In this document: positions 45,244 to 59,400 of the stretch, piece by piece
How positions within the stretch are numbered: position 1 is the first letter of the stretch
Layout of the letters: each line of letters opens with the position of its first letter
Origin: Berghia stephanieae
Lineage: Eukaryota > Mollusca > Gastropoda > Nudibranchia > Aeolidiidae
DNA length: 64,000 nt
Reading direction: 5' to 3'
NCBI GenBank assembly: GCA_034508935.3
Contig: CM067453.1
Span: forward strand, 3,837,690 to 3,901,689
Notes under the pieces: model-generated
What the model saw: only the letters and a program-made list of their open reading frames with translations
Database searches by the model: none
Told to the model about the DNA's origin: nothing
Made by a program: the position numbers and the translations under genes

Positions 45244-45959
45244 TTAGCTAGGGGAACTGGGACACAAAACCCCCGAATTGTGCAAATTAGTGATGAAAGC
45301 ATGATTTTTTAATGAAAAAAAGTTCGTGCTCTAAGGTTTAAATTGTGATATAGAACCACTTTCTCATTACTCCAAGAGCTGAGATATCAGCAATTTAGAT
45401 TGTGTAAAAATTCACGGTGGCAATGAAACTTTGCCGCCTTCACAACGACATTTTGCTTTGGTGTCAAAAGGTCACAGACTACGCCATCGGTACCGAGTAC
45501 ACATGTATACAGTTGCTTAAATCGAAATCGGAAGTATAACTTATCATTTATTCATAACATACAACTTATCAAATTCATTCATTTACCAAGAGAGTAACAT
45601 AATTCTAAAAAGTATTTGTTTTTAATCCAAAAGTATACCAATTTGGTTATTTCAAATTTTACCGGCATTGGAACGCGGAACATGAGATTGTGATATTGAA
45701 GAAATGAAACTTTTGGTGATCGATTACGAATATGAAAAAAAAAAAAATTATTTTTTTTTCCCTCTCGTATCTTTTGTATATTGCGATAGCTTTCAAAGAG
45801 TATACTTTTTGTTTTCTTAATGTCTTATTAAATTAGAATTATTTGAAAATAATAGACGCCTGTCATGTGAAGCTATAAACAATATATCGCATTCTGCGGT
45901 TGCTAGTTGTGTCGTCTGCTTTCAGGTCGGCAAAATCACGAAACGGTGTCTACTTGAAT
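45244..45959. other. About 0.7 kb of non-satellite sequence between block R3 and the satellite
   Basis: It interrupts satellite-like sequence after CAAATTCCATAT and ends near GGTGTCTACTTGAATTCTG. No inverted repeats or family are evident. It is AT-rich and without a credible frame. Confidence 0.5.
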
Positions 45960-47337
45960 TCTGTTGCGGATATTTGAAAAATTGACAAATTTTACCCACA
46001 AAAACTGGAAAAATTGTAAATTTCAAATGTCGCAAAGTCAAATTTGTTACAATGTAAAAACTGATAAGATGCTCAGTCTCAACCGTTACGACCATTTCAT
46101 GCAAAAAATTAATGATTTGATCAGTCAAAATTTCTGTTTGCGAATATTTGAAAAATTGACAATTTTTACGTACAAAAACAGGAAAAATTGGAAATCTCAA
46201 ATATCGCAGAGTCAAATTTGTTACAATTTAAAAACTGAAATGATACTCAGTATCAACCGTTTCGACCATTTCATGCAAAAAATTAATGATTTGATTAGTA
46301 AAAATTTCTGATTTGCGAGATATTTGAAAAATTGAAAAATTTTACCCACAAAAATGGGAAAAATCGCAAAGTCAAATTTGTTAGAATTTAATAACTGAAA
46401 AGATGCTCAGTCTCAACCGTGTCGACCATTTCATACAAAAAATAAATGATTTGATCAGTCAAAATCTCTGATTTGCGAATATTTGAAAAATTGGCAAATT
46501 TTAGGTAAAAAAACGGGAAAAATTGGAAATCTCAAATATCGCAAAGTCAAATTTGTTACAATTTTAAAACTGAGATGATGCTCAGTATCAACCGTTTCGA
46601 CCATTTCATGCAAAAAATAAAGGATTTGATCAGTCAAAATTTCTGTTTGCGGAAATTGCCGAAATTTGATAAACAGCCAAATTTTACGCTCCATAATGTG
46701 AAAATTTTGAAAATGGCGAATTCAATTTTTTTCTCATCTCAAAACTCCAAAAATATATCAAGCGCGACTACGTCATGGAAAAATTATAAGATTTACTCCA
46801 CTCAATTAGTGCAAATTGCAAATATTTGAAAAATTGACAAATTTTACGTACAAAAACTGGAAAAATTGGAAATCTTAAATATCGCAAAGTCAAATTTGTT
46901 ACAATGTAAAAACTGAAAAGATGCTCAGTCTCAACGGTTTCGACCATGTCATGCAAAAAATTAATGATTTGATTAGTAAAAATTTCTGATTTGCGAGATA
47001 TTTGAAAAATTGACAATTTTTACCCACAAAAACGGGAAAAATTGAAAATCTCAATTGTCGCAAAGTCAAATTTGTTACAATGTAAAAACTGAAAAGATGC
47101 TCAGTCGACCATTTCATGCAAAAAATAAATGATTTGATCAGTCAAAATTTCTGATTTGTGGATATTTGAAAAATTGACAAATTTTAACCCATTAAAATGT
47201 GAAAAAATTGAACATTCAAATTTTTTGCCATTTGAATATCCAAGAAATGCTCAAACCCGACCATTGCATACAGAAATTCGAAGATTTCATCATTCAAAAT
47301 GTCCATTTTGCAAAAATATGTAAAATACACAAAGTTT

Positions 47338-47383
47338 ACCCCCCCTTCCCCATCTCTCCTCCTCTCCCCCCCCCCCTTCCCCA
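47338..47383. repeat. C-rich tract recurring in each satellite unit (first example)
   Basis: CCCCCCTTCCCC, CTCTCC and long C-runs precede CAAATAAAATGT. Similar tracts lie at about 48359-48438, 50104-50150, 51124-51198, 52349-52408, 53737-53783, 55262-55303, 56114-56162, 61962-62003 and 63506-63559. On the minus strand these are G-runs with quadruplex potential. Confidence 0.9.
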
Positions 47384-47456
47384 AATAAAATGTAAAAATA
47401 TTGATGTTCACGAATGTCGAAAATATATATTTTTATTATTTGAAAGCGCATAAACT

Positions 47457-47650
47457 GCTCATATTCCATATGCAGTCGCCTTTTCAATGGCTATTAGTAA
47501 ATGTGGAGGCATTCCATATTCGGGGATCACCGCAATATTATTAAATTTGGAGAAATTTTATATGCAGACGCCATTTCAATGTCTATTAGTAAATTTGGAG
47601 ATATTCCATATACAGACGCCATTTCAATAGTAGTAAATTTTGAGACATTC
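47457..47650 (+). repeat. 44-48 bp sub-array within one satellite unit (example)
   Basis: Units start ATTCCATATGCAGTCGCC, ATTCCATATTCGGGGATC, ATTTTATATGCAGACGCC and ATTCCATATACAGACGCC, followed by a shorter fifth. The same block is repeated in each complete satellite unit. Confidence 0.85.
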
Positions 47651-50600
47651 CATATGCAAGCGTCAAAGTGTCCAAATTGCCGAAATTTGAAAAACAGCCA
47701 AATTTTACGCTCCAAAATGTGAAAATTTTGAAAATGGCGAATTCAATTTTTTTCTCATCTGAAAACTCCAAAAATATATCAAGCGCGACTACGTCATGGA
47801 AAAATTATAAGATTTACTCCACTCAATTAGTGCAAATAGCAAATATTTGAAAGATTGACAAATTTACGTACAAAAACGGGAAAAATGGAAATCTTAAATA
47901 TCGCAAAGTCAAATTTGTTACAATTTAAAAACTGAAAAGATGCTCAGTCTCAACGGTTTCGACCATGTCATGCAAAAAATTAATGATTTGATTAGTAAAA
48001 ATTTCTGATTTGCGAGATATTTGAAAAATTGACAATTTTTACCCACAAAAACGGGAAAAATTGAAAATCTCAATTGTCGCAAAGTCAAATTTGTTACAAT
48101 GTAAAAACTGAAAAGATGCTCAGTCGACCATTTCATGCAAAAAATAAATGATTTGATCAGTCAAAATTTCTGATTTGCGGATATTTGAAAAATTGACAAA
48201 TTTTAACCCATTAAAATGTGAAAAAATTGAACATTCAAATTTTTTAACCATTTGAATATCCAAGAAATGCTCAAACCCGACCATTGCATACAGAAATTCG
48301 AAGATTTCATCATTCAAAATGTCCATTTTGCAAAAATATGTAAAATACACAAAGCTTACCCCCCTTCCCCATCTCTCTCCTCTCCCCCCCCCCCTTCCCC
48401 ATCTCTCTCCTCTCCACCACCCCCCCCCCCTTCCCCAAATAAAATGTGAAAATATTGATGTTCACGAATGTCGAAAATATATATTTTTATTATTTGAAAG
48501 CTCATAAACTGCTCATATTCCATATGCAGTCGCCTTTTCAATGACTATTAGTAAATAGGGAGGCATTCCATATTCGGGGATCACTGCAGTATTATTAAAT
48601 TTGGAGAAATTTTATATGCAGACGCCATTTCAATGTCTATTAGTAAATTTAGAGATATTCCATATACAGACGCCATTTCAATAGTAGTAAATTTTGAGAC
48701 ATTCCATATGCAAGCGTCAAAGTGTCCAAATTGCCGAAATTTGAAAAACAGCCAAATTTTACGCTCCAAAATGTGAAAATTTTGAAAATGGCGAATTCAA
48801 TTTTTTTCTCATCTGAAAACTCAATAAATATATCAAGCGCAACTACGTCATGGAAAAATTATAAGATTTACTCCACTCAATTAGTGCAAATTGCAAATAT
48901 TTGAAAAATTGACAAATTTTACATACAAAAACGGGAAAAATTGAAAATCTCAAATATCGCAAAGTCAAATTTGTTACAATGAAAAAACTGAAAAGATGCT
49001 CAGTCTCAACCGTTTCGACCATTTCATGCAAAAAATAAATGATTTGATCAGTCAAAATTTCTGTTTGCGGAAATTGCCGAAATTTGATAAAACAGCAAAT
49101 TTTATGCTCCATAATGTGAAAATTTTGAAAATGGCGAATTCAATTTTTTTCTCATCTGAAAACTCCAAAAAATATCAAGCGCGACTACGTCATGGAAAAA
49201 ATTATAAGATTTACTCCACTCAATTAGTGCAAATTGCAAATATTTGAAAAATTGACAAATTTTACGTACAAAAACGGGAAAAATTGGACATCTTAAATAT
49301 CGCAAAGTCAAATTTGTTACAATTTAAAAACTGAAAAGATGCTCATTCTCAACCGTTTCGACCATGTCATGCAAAAAATTAATGATTTGATTAGTAAAAA
49401 TTTCTGATTTGCGAGATATTGAAAAATTGACAATTTTTACCCACATAACGGGAAAAATTGAAAATCTCAATTGTCGCAAAGTCAAATTTGTTACAATGTA
49501 AAAACTGAAAAGATGCTCAGTCTCAACCGTTTCGACCATTTCATGCAAAAAATAATTGATTTGATCAGTCAAAATTTCTGTTTGCGGAAATTGCCGAAAT
49601 TTGAAAAACAGCCAAATTTTACGCTCCAAATGTGAAAATTTTTTAAATGGCGAATTCAATTTTTTTCTCATCTGAAAACTCCAAAAATAAATCAAACGCG
49701 ACTACGTCATGCAAAAATTATAAGATTTACTCCACTCAATTAGTGCAATTTGCAAATATTTGAAAAATTGACAATTTTTACCACAAAAACGGGAAAAATT
49801 GAAAATCTCAATTGTCGCAAAGTCAAATTGTTACAATGTAAAAACTGAAAAGATGCTCAGTCTCAACCGTTTCGACCATTTCATGCAAAAAAGAAATGAT
49901 TTGATCATTCAAAATTTCTGATTTGTGGATATTTGAAAAATTGACAAATTTTACCCATTAAAATGTGAAAAAATTGAACATTCAAATTTTTTGCCATTTG
50001 AATATCCAAGAAATGCTCAAACCCGACCATTGCATACAGAAATTCGAAGATTTCATCATTCAAAATGTCCATTTTGCGAAAATATATAAAATACACAAAG
50101 TTTACCCCCCTTCCCCATCTCTCTCCTCTCCCCCCCCCCTTCCCTCCCCAAATAAAATGTGAAAATATTGATGTTCACGAATGTCGAAAATATATATTTT
50201 TATTATTTGAAAGCGCATAAACTGCTCATATTCCATATGCAGTCGCCTTTTCAATGGCTATTAGTAAATGGGGAGGCATTCCATATTCGGGGATCACCGC
50301 AATATTATTAAATATGGAGAAATTTTATATGCAGACGCCATTTCAATGTCTATTAGTAAATTTGGAGATATTCCATATACAGACGCCATTTCAATAGTAG
50401 TAAATTTTGAGACATTCCATATGCAAGCGCCAAAGTGTCCAAATTGCCGAAATTTGAAAAACAGCCAAATTTTACGCTCCAAATGTGAAAATTTTGAAAA
50501 TGGCGAATTCAATTTTTTTCTCATCTGAAAACTCCAAAATATGTCAAGCGCGACTACGTCATGGAAAAATTATAAGATTTACTCCACTCAATTAGTGCAA

Positions 50601-53600
50601 ATAGCAAATATTTGAAAAATTGACAAATTTTACGTACAAAAACGGGAAAAATTGGAAATCTTAAATATCGCAAAGTCAAATTTGTTACAATTTAAAAACT
50701 GAAAAGATGCTCAGTCTCAACGGTTTCGACCATGTCATGCAAAAAATTAATGATTTGATTAGTAAAAATTTCTGATTTGCGAGATATTTGAAAAATTGAC
50801 AATTTTTTACCCACAAAAACGGGAAAAATTGAAAATCTCAATTGTCGCAAAGTCAAATTTGTTACAATGTAAAAACTGAAAAGATGCTCAGTCGACCATT
50901 TCATGCAAAAAATAAATGATTTGATCAGTCAAAATTTCTGATTTGCGGATATTTGAAAAATTGACAAATTTTACCCATTAAAATGTGAAAAAATTGAACA
51001 TTCAAATTTTTTACCATTTGAATATCCAAGAAATGCTCAAACCCGACCATTGCATACAGAAATTCGAAGATTTCATCATTCAAAATGTCCATTTTGCAAA
51101 AATATGTAAAAATACACAAAGCTTACCCCCCTTCCCCATCTCTCTCCTCTCCCCCCCCCCTTCCCCATCTCTCTCCTCTCCCCCCCCCCCCTTCCCCAAA
51201 TAAAATGTGAAAATATTGATGTTCACGAATGTCGAAAATATATATTTTTATTATTTGAAAGCTCATAAACTGCTCATATTCCATATGCAGTCGCCTTTTC
51301 AATGATTATTAGTAAATAGGGAGGCATTCCATATTCGGGGATCACTGCAGTATTATTAAATTTGGAGAAATTTTATATGCAGACGCCATTTCAATGTCTA
51401 TTAGTAAATTTGGAGATATTCCATATACAGACGCCATTTCAATAGTAGTAAATTTTGAGACATTCCATATGCAAGCGTCAAAGTGTCCAAATTGCCGAAA
51501 TTTGAAAAACAGCCAAATTTTACGCTCCAAAATGTGAAAATTTTGAAAATGGCAAATTCAATTTTTTTCTCATCTGAAAACTCAATAAATATATCAAGCG
51601 CAACTACGTCATGGAAAAATTATAAGATTTACTCCACTCAATTAGTGCAAATTGCAAATATTTGAAAAATTGACAAATTTTACATACAAAAACGGGAAAA
51701 ATTGAAAATCTCAATTGTCGCAAAGTCAAATTTGTTACAATGTAAAAACTGAAAAGATGCTCAGTCTCAACCGTTTCGACCATTTCATGCAAAAAATAAT
51801 TGATTTGATCAGTCAAAATTTCTGTTTGCGGAAATTGCCGAAATTTGATAAACAGCCAAATTTTACGCTCCATAATGTGAAAATTTTGAAAATGGCGAAT
51901 TCAATTTTTTTCTCATCTGAAAACTCCAAAAATATATCAAGCGCGACTACGTCATGGAAAAATTATAAGATTTACTCCACTCAATTAGTGCAAATTGCAA
52001 ATATTTGAAAAATTGACAAATTTTAGGTACAAAAACGGGAAAAATTGGAAATCTTAAATATCGCAAAGTCAAATTTGTTACAATGTAAAAACTGAAAAGA
52101 TGCTCAGTCTCAACCGTTTCGACCATTTCATGCAAAAAATAAATGATTTGATCAGTCAAAATTTCTGATTTGTGGATATTTGAAAAATTGACAAATTTTA
52201 CCCATTAAAATGTGAAAAAATTGAACATTCAAATTTTTTGCCATTTGAATATCCAAGAAATGCTCAAACCCGACCATTGCATACAGAAATTCGAAGATTT
52301 CATCATTCAAAATGTCCATTTTGCGAAAATATGTAAAATACACAAAGTTTACCCCCCTTCCCGATCTCTCTCTCCTTTCCCCCCCCCCCGCCCCCCCCCC
52401 CCTTCCCCAAATAAAATGTGAAAATATTGATGTTCACGAATGTCGAAAATATATATTTTTATTATTTGAAAGTTAATAAACTGCTCATATTCCATATGCA
52501 GTCGCCTTTTCAATGACTATTAGTAAATGGGGAGGCATTCCATATTCGGGGATCACTGCAATATTATTAAATTTGGAGAAATTTTATATGCAGACGCCAT
52601 TTCAATGTCTATTAGTAAATTTGGAGATATTCCATATACAGACGCCATTTCAATAGTAGTAAATTTTGAGACATTCCATATGCAAGCGTCAAAGTGTCCA
52701 AATTGCCGAAATTTGAGAAACAGCCAAATTTTATGCTCCAAAATGTGAAAATTTTGAAAATGGCGAATTCAATTTTTTTCTTATCTGCAAACTCCAAAAA
52801 TGATCAATCGCGACTACGTTATGCAAAAATTATAAGATTTACTCCACTCAATTAGTGCAAATTGCAAATATTTGAAAAATTGACAAATTTTACGTACAAC
52901 AACGGGAAAAATTGGAAATCTCAAATATCGCAAAGTCAAATTTGTTACAATTTAAAAACTGAAAAGATGCTCAGTCTCAACCGTTTCGACCATGTTATGC
53001 AAAAAATTAATGATTTGATTAGTAAAAATTTCTGATTTGCGAGATATTTGAAAAATTGCCATTTTTTACCCACAAAAACGGGAAAAATTGAAAATCTCAA
53101 ATATCGCAAAGTCAAATTTGTTACAATTTAAAAACTGAAAAGCTGCTCAGTCTCAACCATTTCGACCATTTCATGCAAAAAATAATTGATTTGATCAGCC
53201 AAAATTCCTGTTTGCGGAAATTGCCGAAATTTGAAAAACAGCCAAATTTTATGCTCCAAAATGTGAAAATTTTGAAAATGGCGAATTCAATTTTTCTCTC
53301 ATCTGAAAACTCCAAAAATGTTCAAGCGCGACTACGTCATGGAAAAATTATAAGATTTACTCCACTCAATTAGTGCAAATTGCAAATATTTGAAAAGTTG
53401 ACAAATTTTACGTACAAAAACGGGAAAAATTGGAAATCTCAAATGTCGCAAAGTCAAATTTGTTACAATTTAAAAATTGAAAAGATGCTCAGTCTCAACC
53501 GTTTTTACCATTTCATGCAAAAAATAAATGATTTGATCAGTCAAAATTTCTGTTTTGCGGATATTTGAAAAATTGACAAATTTTACCTATTAAAATGTGA

Positions 53601-56231
53601 AAAAATTGAACATTCAAATTTTTTACCATTTGAATATCCAAGAAATGCTCAAACCCGACCATTGCATATAGAAATTCGAAGATTTCATCTTTCAAAATGT
53701 CCATTTTGCGAAAATATGTAAAATACACAAAGTTTACCCCCCCTTCCCCATCTCTCTCCTCTCACCCCCCCCCCCCCCTTCCCCAAATAAAATGTGAAAA
53801 TATTGATGTTCACAAATGTCGAAAATATATATTTTTATTATTTGAAAGCTCATAAACTGCTCATATTCCATCTGCAGTCGCCTTTTCAATGACTATTATT
53901 AAATGGGGAGGCATTCCATATTCCAGGATCACTGCAATATTATTAAATTTGGAGAAATTTTATATGCAGACGCCATTTCAATGTCTATTAGTAAATTTGG
54001 AGATATTCCATATACAGACGCCATTTCAATAGTAGTAACTTTTGAGACATTCCATATGCAGGCGTCAAAGTGTCCAAATTGCCGAAATTTGAAAAACAGC
54101 CAAATTTTACGCTCCAAAATGTGAAAATTTTGAAAATGGCGAATTCAATTTTTTTATCATCTGAAAACTCAAAAAATATATCAAGCGCGACTACGTCATG
54201 GAAAAATTATAAGATTTACTCCACTCAATTAGTGCAAATTGCAAATATTTGAAAAATTGACAAATTTTACGTACAAAAACGGGAAAAATTGGAAATCTCA
54301 AATATCGCAAAGTCAAATTTGTTACAATTTAAAAACTGTAAAGATGCTCAGTCTCAACCGTTTCGACCATGTCATGCAAAAAATAAATGATTTGATCAGT
54401 CAAAATTTCTGATTTGCGGATATTTGAAAAATTGACAAATTTTACCCATTTAAATGTGGAAAATTTGAACATTCAAATTTTTTACCATTTGAATATCCAA
54501 GAAATGCTCATGACCATGTCATGTAAAAAATTAATGATTTGATTAGCAAAAATTTCTGATTTGCAAGATATTTGAAAAATTGACAATTTTTACCCACAAA
54601 AACAGCAAAAATTGAAAATCTCAATTGTCGCAAAGTCAAATTTGTTACAATGTAAAAACTGAAAAGATGCTCAGTCTCAACCGTTTCGACCATTTCATGC
54701 AAAAAATAATTGATTTGATCAGTCAAAATTTCTGTTTGCGGAAATTGCCGAAATTTGAAAAACAGCCAAATTTTACGCTCCAAAATGTAAAAATTTTGAA
54801 AATGGCGAATTCAATTATTTTCTCATCTGAAAACTCAAAAATTATATCAAGCGCGACTACGTCATGGAAAAATTATAAGATTTATTCCACTCAATTAGTG
54901 CAAATTGCAAATATTTGAAAAATTGACAAATTTTTACCCACCAAAACGGGAAAAATTGAAAATCTCAAATATCGCAAAGTCAAATTTGTTATAATGTAAA
55001 AACTGAAAAGATGCTCAGTCTCAACCGTTTCGACCATTTCATGCAAAAAATAAATGATTTGATCAGTCAAAATTTCTGATTTGCGGATATTTGAAAAATT
55101 GACAAATTTTACCCATTAAAATGTGAAAAAATTGAACATTCAAATTTTTTACCATTTGAATATCTGAGAAATGCTCAAACCCGACCATTGCATACAGAAA
55201 TTCGAAGATTTCATCATTCAAAATGTCCATTTTGCGAAAATATGTAAAATACACAAAGTTTACCCCCCTTCCCCATCTCTCTCCTCTTCCCCCCCCCTTC
55301 CCCAAATAAAATGTGAAAATATTGATGTTCACGAATGTCGAAAATATATATTTTTATTATTTGAAAGTTAATAAACTGCTCATATTCCATATGCAGTCGC
55401 CTTTTCAATGACAATTAGTAAATGGGGAGGCATTCCATATTCGGGGATCACTGCAATATTATTAAATTTGGAGAAATTTTATATGCAGACGCCATTTCAA
55501 TGTCCATTAGTAAATTTGGAGATATTCCATATACAGACGCCATTTCAATAGTAGTAAATTTTGAGACATTCCATATGCAAGCGTCAAAGTGTCCAAATTG
55601 CCAAAATTTGAGAAACAGCCAAATTTTATGCTCCAAAATGTGAAAATTTTGAAAATGGCGAATTCAATTTTTCTCTCATCTGAAAACTCCAAAAATGTTC
55701 AAGCGCGACTACGTCATGGAAAAATTCTAAGATTTACTCCACTCAATTAGTGCAAATTGCAAATATTTGAAAAGTTGACAAATTTTACGTACAAAAACGG
55801 GAAAAATTGGAAATCTCAAATGTCGCAAAGTCAAATTTGTTACAATTTAAAAACTGAAAAGATGCTCAGTCTCAACCGTTTTTACCATTTCATGCAAAAA
55901 ATAAATGATTTGATCAGTCAAAATTTCTGTTTTGCGGATATTTGAAAAATTGACAAATTTTACCTATTAAAATGTGAAAAAATTGAACATTCAAATTTTT
56001 TACCATTTGAATATCCAAGAAATGCTCATACCCGACCATTGCATACAGAAATTCGAAGATTTCATCATTCAAAATATCCATTTTGCGAAAATATGTAAAA
56101 TACACAAAGTTTACCCCCCCTTCCTCATCTCTCTCCTCTCACCCGCCCCCCCCCCTTCCCCAAATAAAATGTGAAAATATTGATGTTCACGAATGTCGAA
56201 AATATATATTTTTATTATTTGAAAGCTCATA

Positions 56232-56498
56232 TGTTAGAATGTAAATTCATTTTCTTATTATGACCTTTTTGTGTAAGGAATCACTTATCATGTAACTCTC
56301 TAATTTGGGGAACGACAAAATTAAGCATTATTATTATTATTATCACCCTTTTTTTTTCTTCCTGTTCCTGCAATATAAAAAGCAGATGTCTCAATGAATA
56401 AAGTTCACTCTGTCATCTAATGGAATTTGTTATTCTGTTCTTGATAATTACCTTGGCCTTCATCTAAAATCAATGATATGGCGTCCACCATGCCAACA
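56232..56498 (+). repeat. 5' LTR of the copia element
   Basis: 267 bp bounded by TG...CA. It contains a TATA-like TATAAAA at 56374-56380 and AATAAA at 56397-56402, plausible promoter and polyadenylation signals. An ATG of the coding region lies near its 3' end, at 56478. Confidence 0.95.
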
Positions 56499-59400
56499 GG
56501 TTATGAGCCCAGGCATCGCATCGCCTTCAATGGTGACGATCGCCAATATGAACTCTGGGAAGTTAAGTTTTTCGGCTTCATCAGAATAAGAGGACTTGAT
56601 GATGTACTCAAGGACCTTGATGATTTGAATCAAGATGTATCAACAGAACAAGACAAAAACGAGGAAGTATTTGCCGAACTGGTCCAGGTATTGGACGACA
56701 GATCCCTTTCTCTTATCATAAGGGACGCAAGGAACAACGGTCGCAGAGCACTACGAATCCTGAGACAACACTATCTTCCGAAAGGTAAACCTCGTATCAT
56801 AACACTCTACACAGAGTTGACATCCCTCTTAAAGAATGACCAAGAAACAGTTACTGACTATATCATTCGAGCTGAATCGTCAGCAGCGGCTCTACGTGAT
56901 GCTGGTGAGACAATCAGTGACAGTTTGCTAATCGCTATGGTGATAAAAGGACTTGGGGTAAATTATAAAAGTTTTACTGCTGTAATCACACAAAAATCAG
57001 AAGTACTGACCTTCAGCGAATTCAAATCGTTATTACGTAATTACGAAGACACTGAGAAACTCCAAGATTCTTCTTCAACCGCATCAAATGTGATGACGGT
57101 TAGTTCGTACAACAGAAGACCCTTCAACAATCAACCAAACTCGAGGACACAAAAAGCTCGTTGGTGTGAAATATTTAAGTCAAAATCTCATGATACCAGC
57201 TACTGTAAAAAACTCAAAGCTTGTAAACAAAACGACGACAGAAAATCTCGTTGGTGCGAAATTTGTAAAGCTAAATCACACGATACCAGCAACTGTAGAA
57301 ATCTGACAAAACTACGAGAGATGAAAGTAGACGATGAACCTACAACTCGAAGTGAAAGCCATTTTGCTTTCGGTGTTAACCCGAATTTCCAAGATAACCA
57401 ACTCGCAGAGGACGACTTTCTTGTGGACAGTGGAGCTACTGTTCACCTACTCCACGAAAAGTCAAAATTTATTTCTTTCCACAATAATTTTGACTCGGGA
57501 CAGCATGTTATCGAATTTGCAGACGGGACCCGGACTTCAAACCTTGCCCAAGGACAAGGCAACGCAGAGATAACGTTGACGGATGACAATGGCTGTAAAC
57601 ATTCTGTTCTCCTGAGAAATGCACTGTACGTGCCCTCCTTCTCTCAAAACATTTTCTCAGTAAAGGCCGCGAAGCAGAACGGTGCCACAGTTATTTTCAA
57701 GAAGGATTGTGGAAAATTGTGTTCGAGAGATACAGTATTCAACATTGAAAGAAGAGGGGGTCTCTATTTCCTTAACTCATCGTTCCACACAAAAACGTCC
57801 AAGCATTCACTGATGGAGTGGCATTGCATTTTGGGTCATTGTAACACAGCAGACATTTTTAAGTTACAAAAATGTGTAGATGGTATGATCATCACTGATG
57901 AGACAAAATCTGACTGTGAAGTGTGTTCCCTTGCTAAAATGACTGATTCTGTGAGTAGAAAACCTGACAACAGTGCCAAGAAACCCCTTGATGTAGTTCA
58001 TGTTGATCTAGCGGGTCCTATTGACCCAATTAGTTGTGATGGAATGAAATATGCAATGATTTGTGTTGATTCTTTTTCAGGTTTGATCTCTGTGTACTTT
58101 TTGAAGCAAAAAAGTGACACCCCTACTGCATTCAAAGAATACCTGTCTGACATAGCCCCTTATGGGAAGATAAAAGCAATCAGAAGTGATAATGGTGGGG
58201 AATTCACATCTCAAGAATTTACTTCCATTTTGAGAAATCACAGTATCAGACATGAAAAAAGCGCACCATACAGCCCCCATCAAAATGGGAAGGCAGAGCG
58301 TCCATGGCGCACACTTTTTGACATGGCCATATGCCAATTATTGCAATGTGGGTTACCAAAATCACTGTGGACATATGCTGTCCTAACGGCTGCATATATT
58401 CGCAACAGGTGCTACAAACAAAGAATTGAATGCACTCCTTTTGAAAAGATCACAAATAAAAGACCCAACATTGCCAATATGAAAACATTTGGATCCCCAT
58501 GTTTTGCTTTATTAGCACAAAAACCAACCAAATTACAAAACAGAAGTGAAAAGGGAATATTTGTGGGGTATGATAGAAAAAGTCCAGCCTATCTGATCTA
58601 TTTTCCAGACACCCAAACCGTTAAAAGGGTCAGATGTGTCAAATTCCCTAAAGATCCTGTTACTGTTACAGATTTGTCTCAACCAAAGTCTCAGTCTCAG
58701 GAGAATTCTGGTCACTACCCTGAAGTTCCATCTTATGATCATGATGATTTTGATGCTAGTTACTCAAAAACAAACCCCAAAGTGCCACTCAGTGACCGGA
58801 GTTTGCCTGAAACTGAAACAAGTGTTGAAGATTTAGGTGATAAGGAAGCAAATGAAAACCCGTCACCAATGCATGCCAGTTCCAAGAGAACTCGCTCTCG
58901 TCCTAAACATTTGGACGAATATATTGTTGATGATGAAGTTGATGCATATCTTAACAATACCATTCATTATTTCTATAACATTAACATGCTTGATGTCCCT
59001 AACACTTACAAGGAAGCAATGACTTGCAATGCAAGTGATGCATGGCAAAAAGCTATGGATGAGGAGATGAATGCCCTGAGCGAAAATCAAACATTTGAAA
59101 TTACAAGTTTACCTTCTGACCGAAAAGCTATTGGTGGTAGATGGGTATACACCATTAAGAATGGTCCAAATGGAGAAGAAACTTATAAAGCAAGATTTGT
59201 AGCTAAAGGGTATTCCCAAATCCCTGATGTTGATTATCAGGAAACGTTTTCGCCCACGGCCCGCATCACCTCAATCAGAGCTCTCATTCAATTTGCCATT
59301 GAAAATGATATGTACTTGAACCAAATGGATGTAAAAGCAGCATATTTAAATGCACCAATTGATGTTGACTTATACATTGAACAACCAGAAGGATATCAAT

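Larger units (their letters stand above)
45960..56226 (+). repeat. Higher-order satellite array, part 1
   Basis: Related monomers of about 165-178 bp share the pattern TTTGAAAAATTGACAAATTT, then AAAACGGGAAAAATTG, then CTCAGTCTCAACCGTTTCGA. They are organised into longer units. The unit marker AAACTGCTCATATTCC recurs at about 47455, 48508, 50220, 51267, 52490, 53866 and 55375, so unit length varies between about 1.05 and 1.7 kb. Each complete unit also has a sub-array of 44-48 bp repeats, a monomer with CGACTACGTCATGG, and a C-rich tract. The many 60-140 codon frames here recur with the satellite and are not genes. Confidence 0.95.

Noticed and set aside
45244-45959. A transposon with defined ends between R3 and the satellite
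   Set aside because: No inverted repeats or target duplication could be found, so it is listed only as an unassigned stretch.
46080-46140. A CENP-B box in the satellite
   Set aside because: ACCGTTTCGACC-type sequence was considered, but it does not match the core positions of the CENP-B box.
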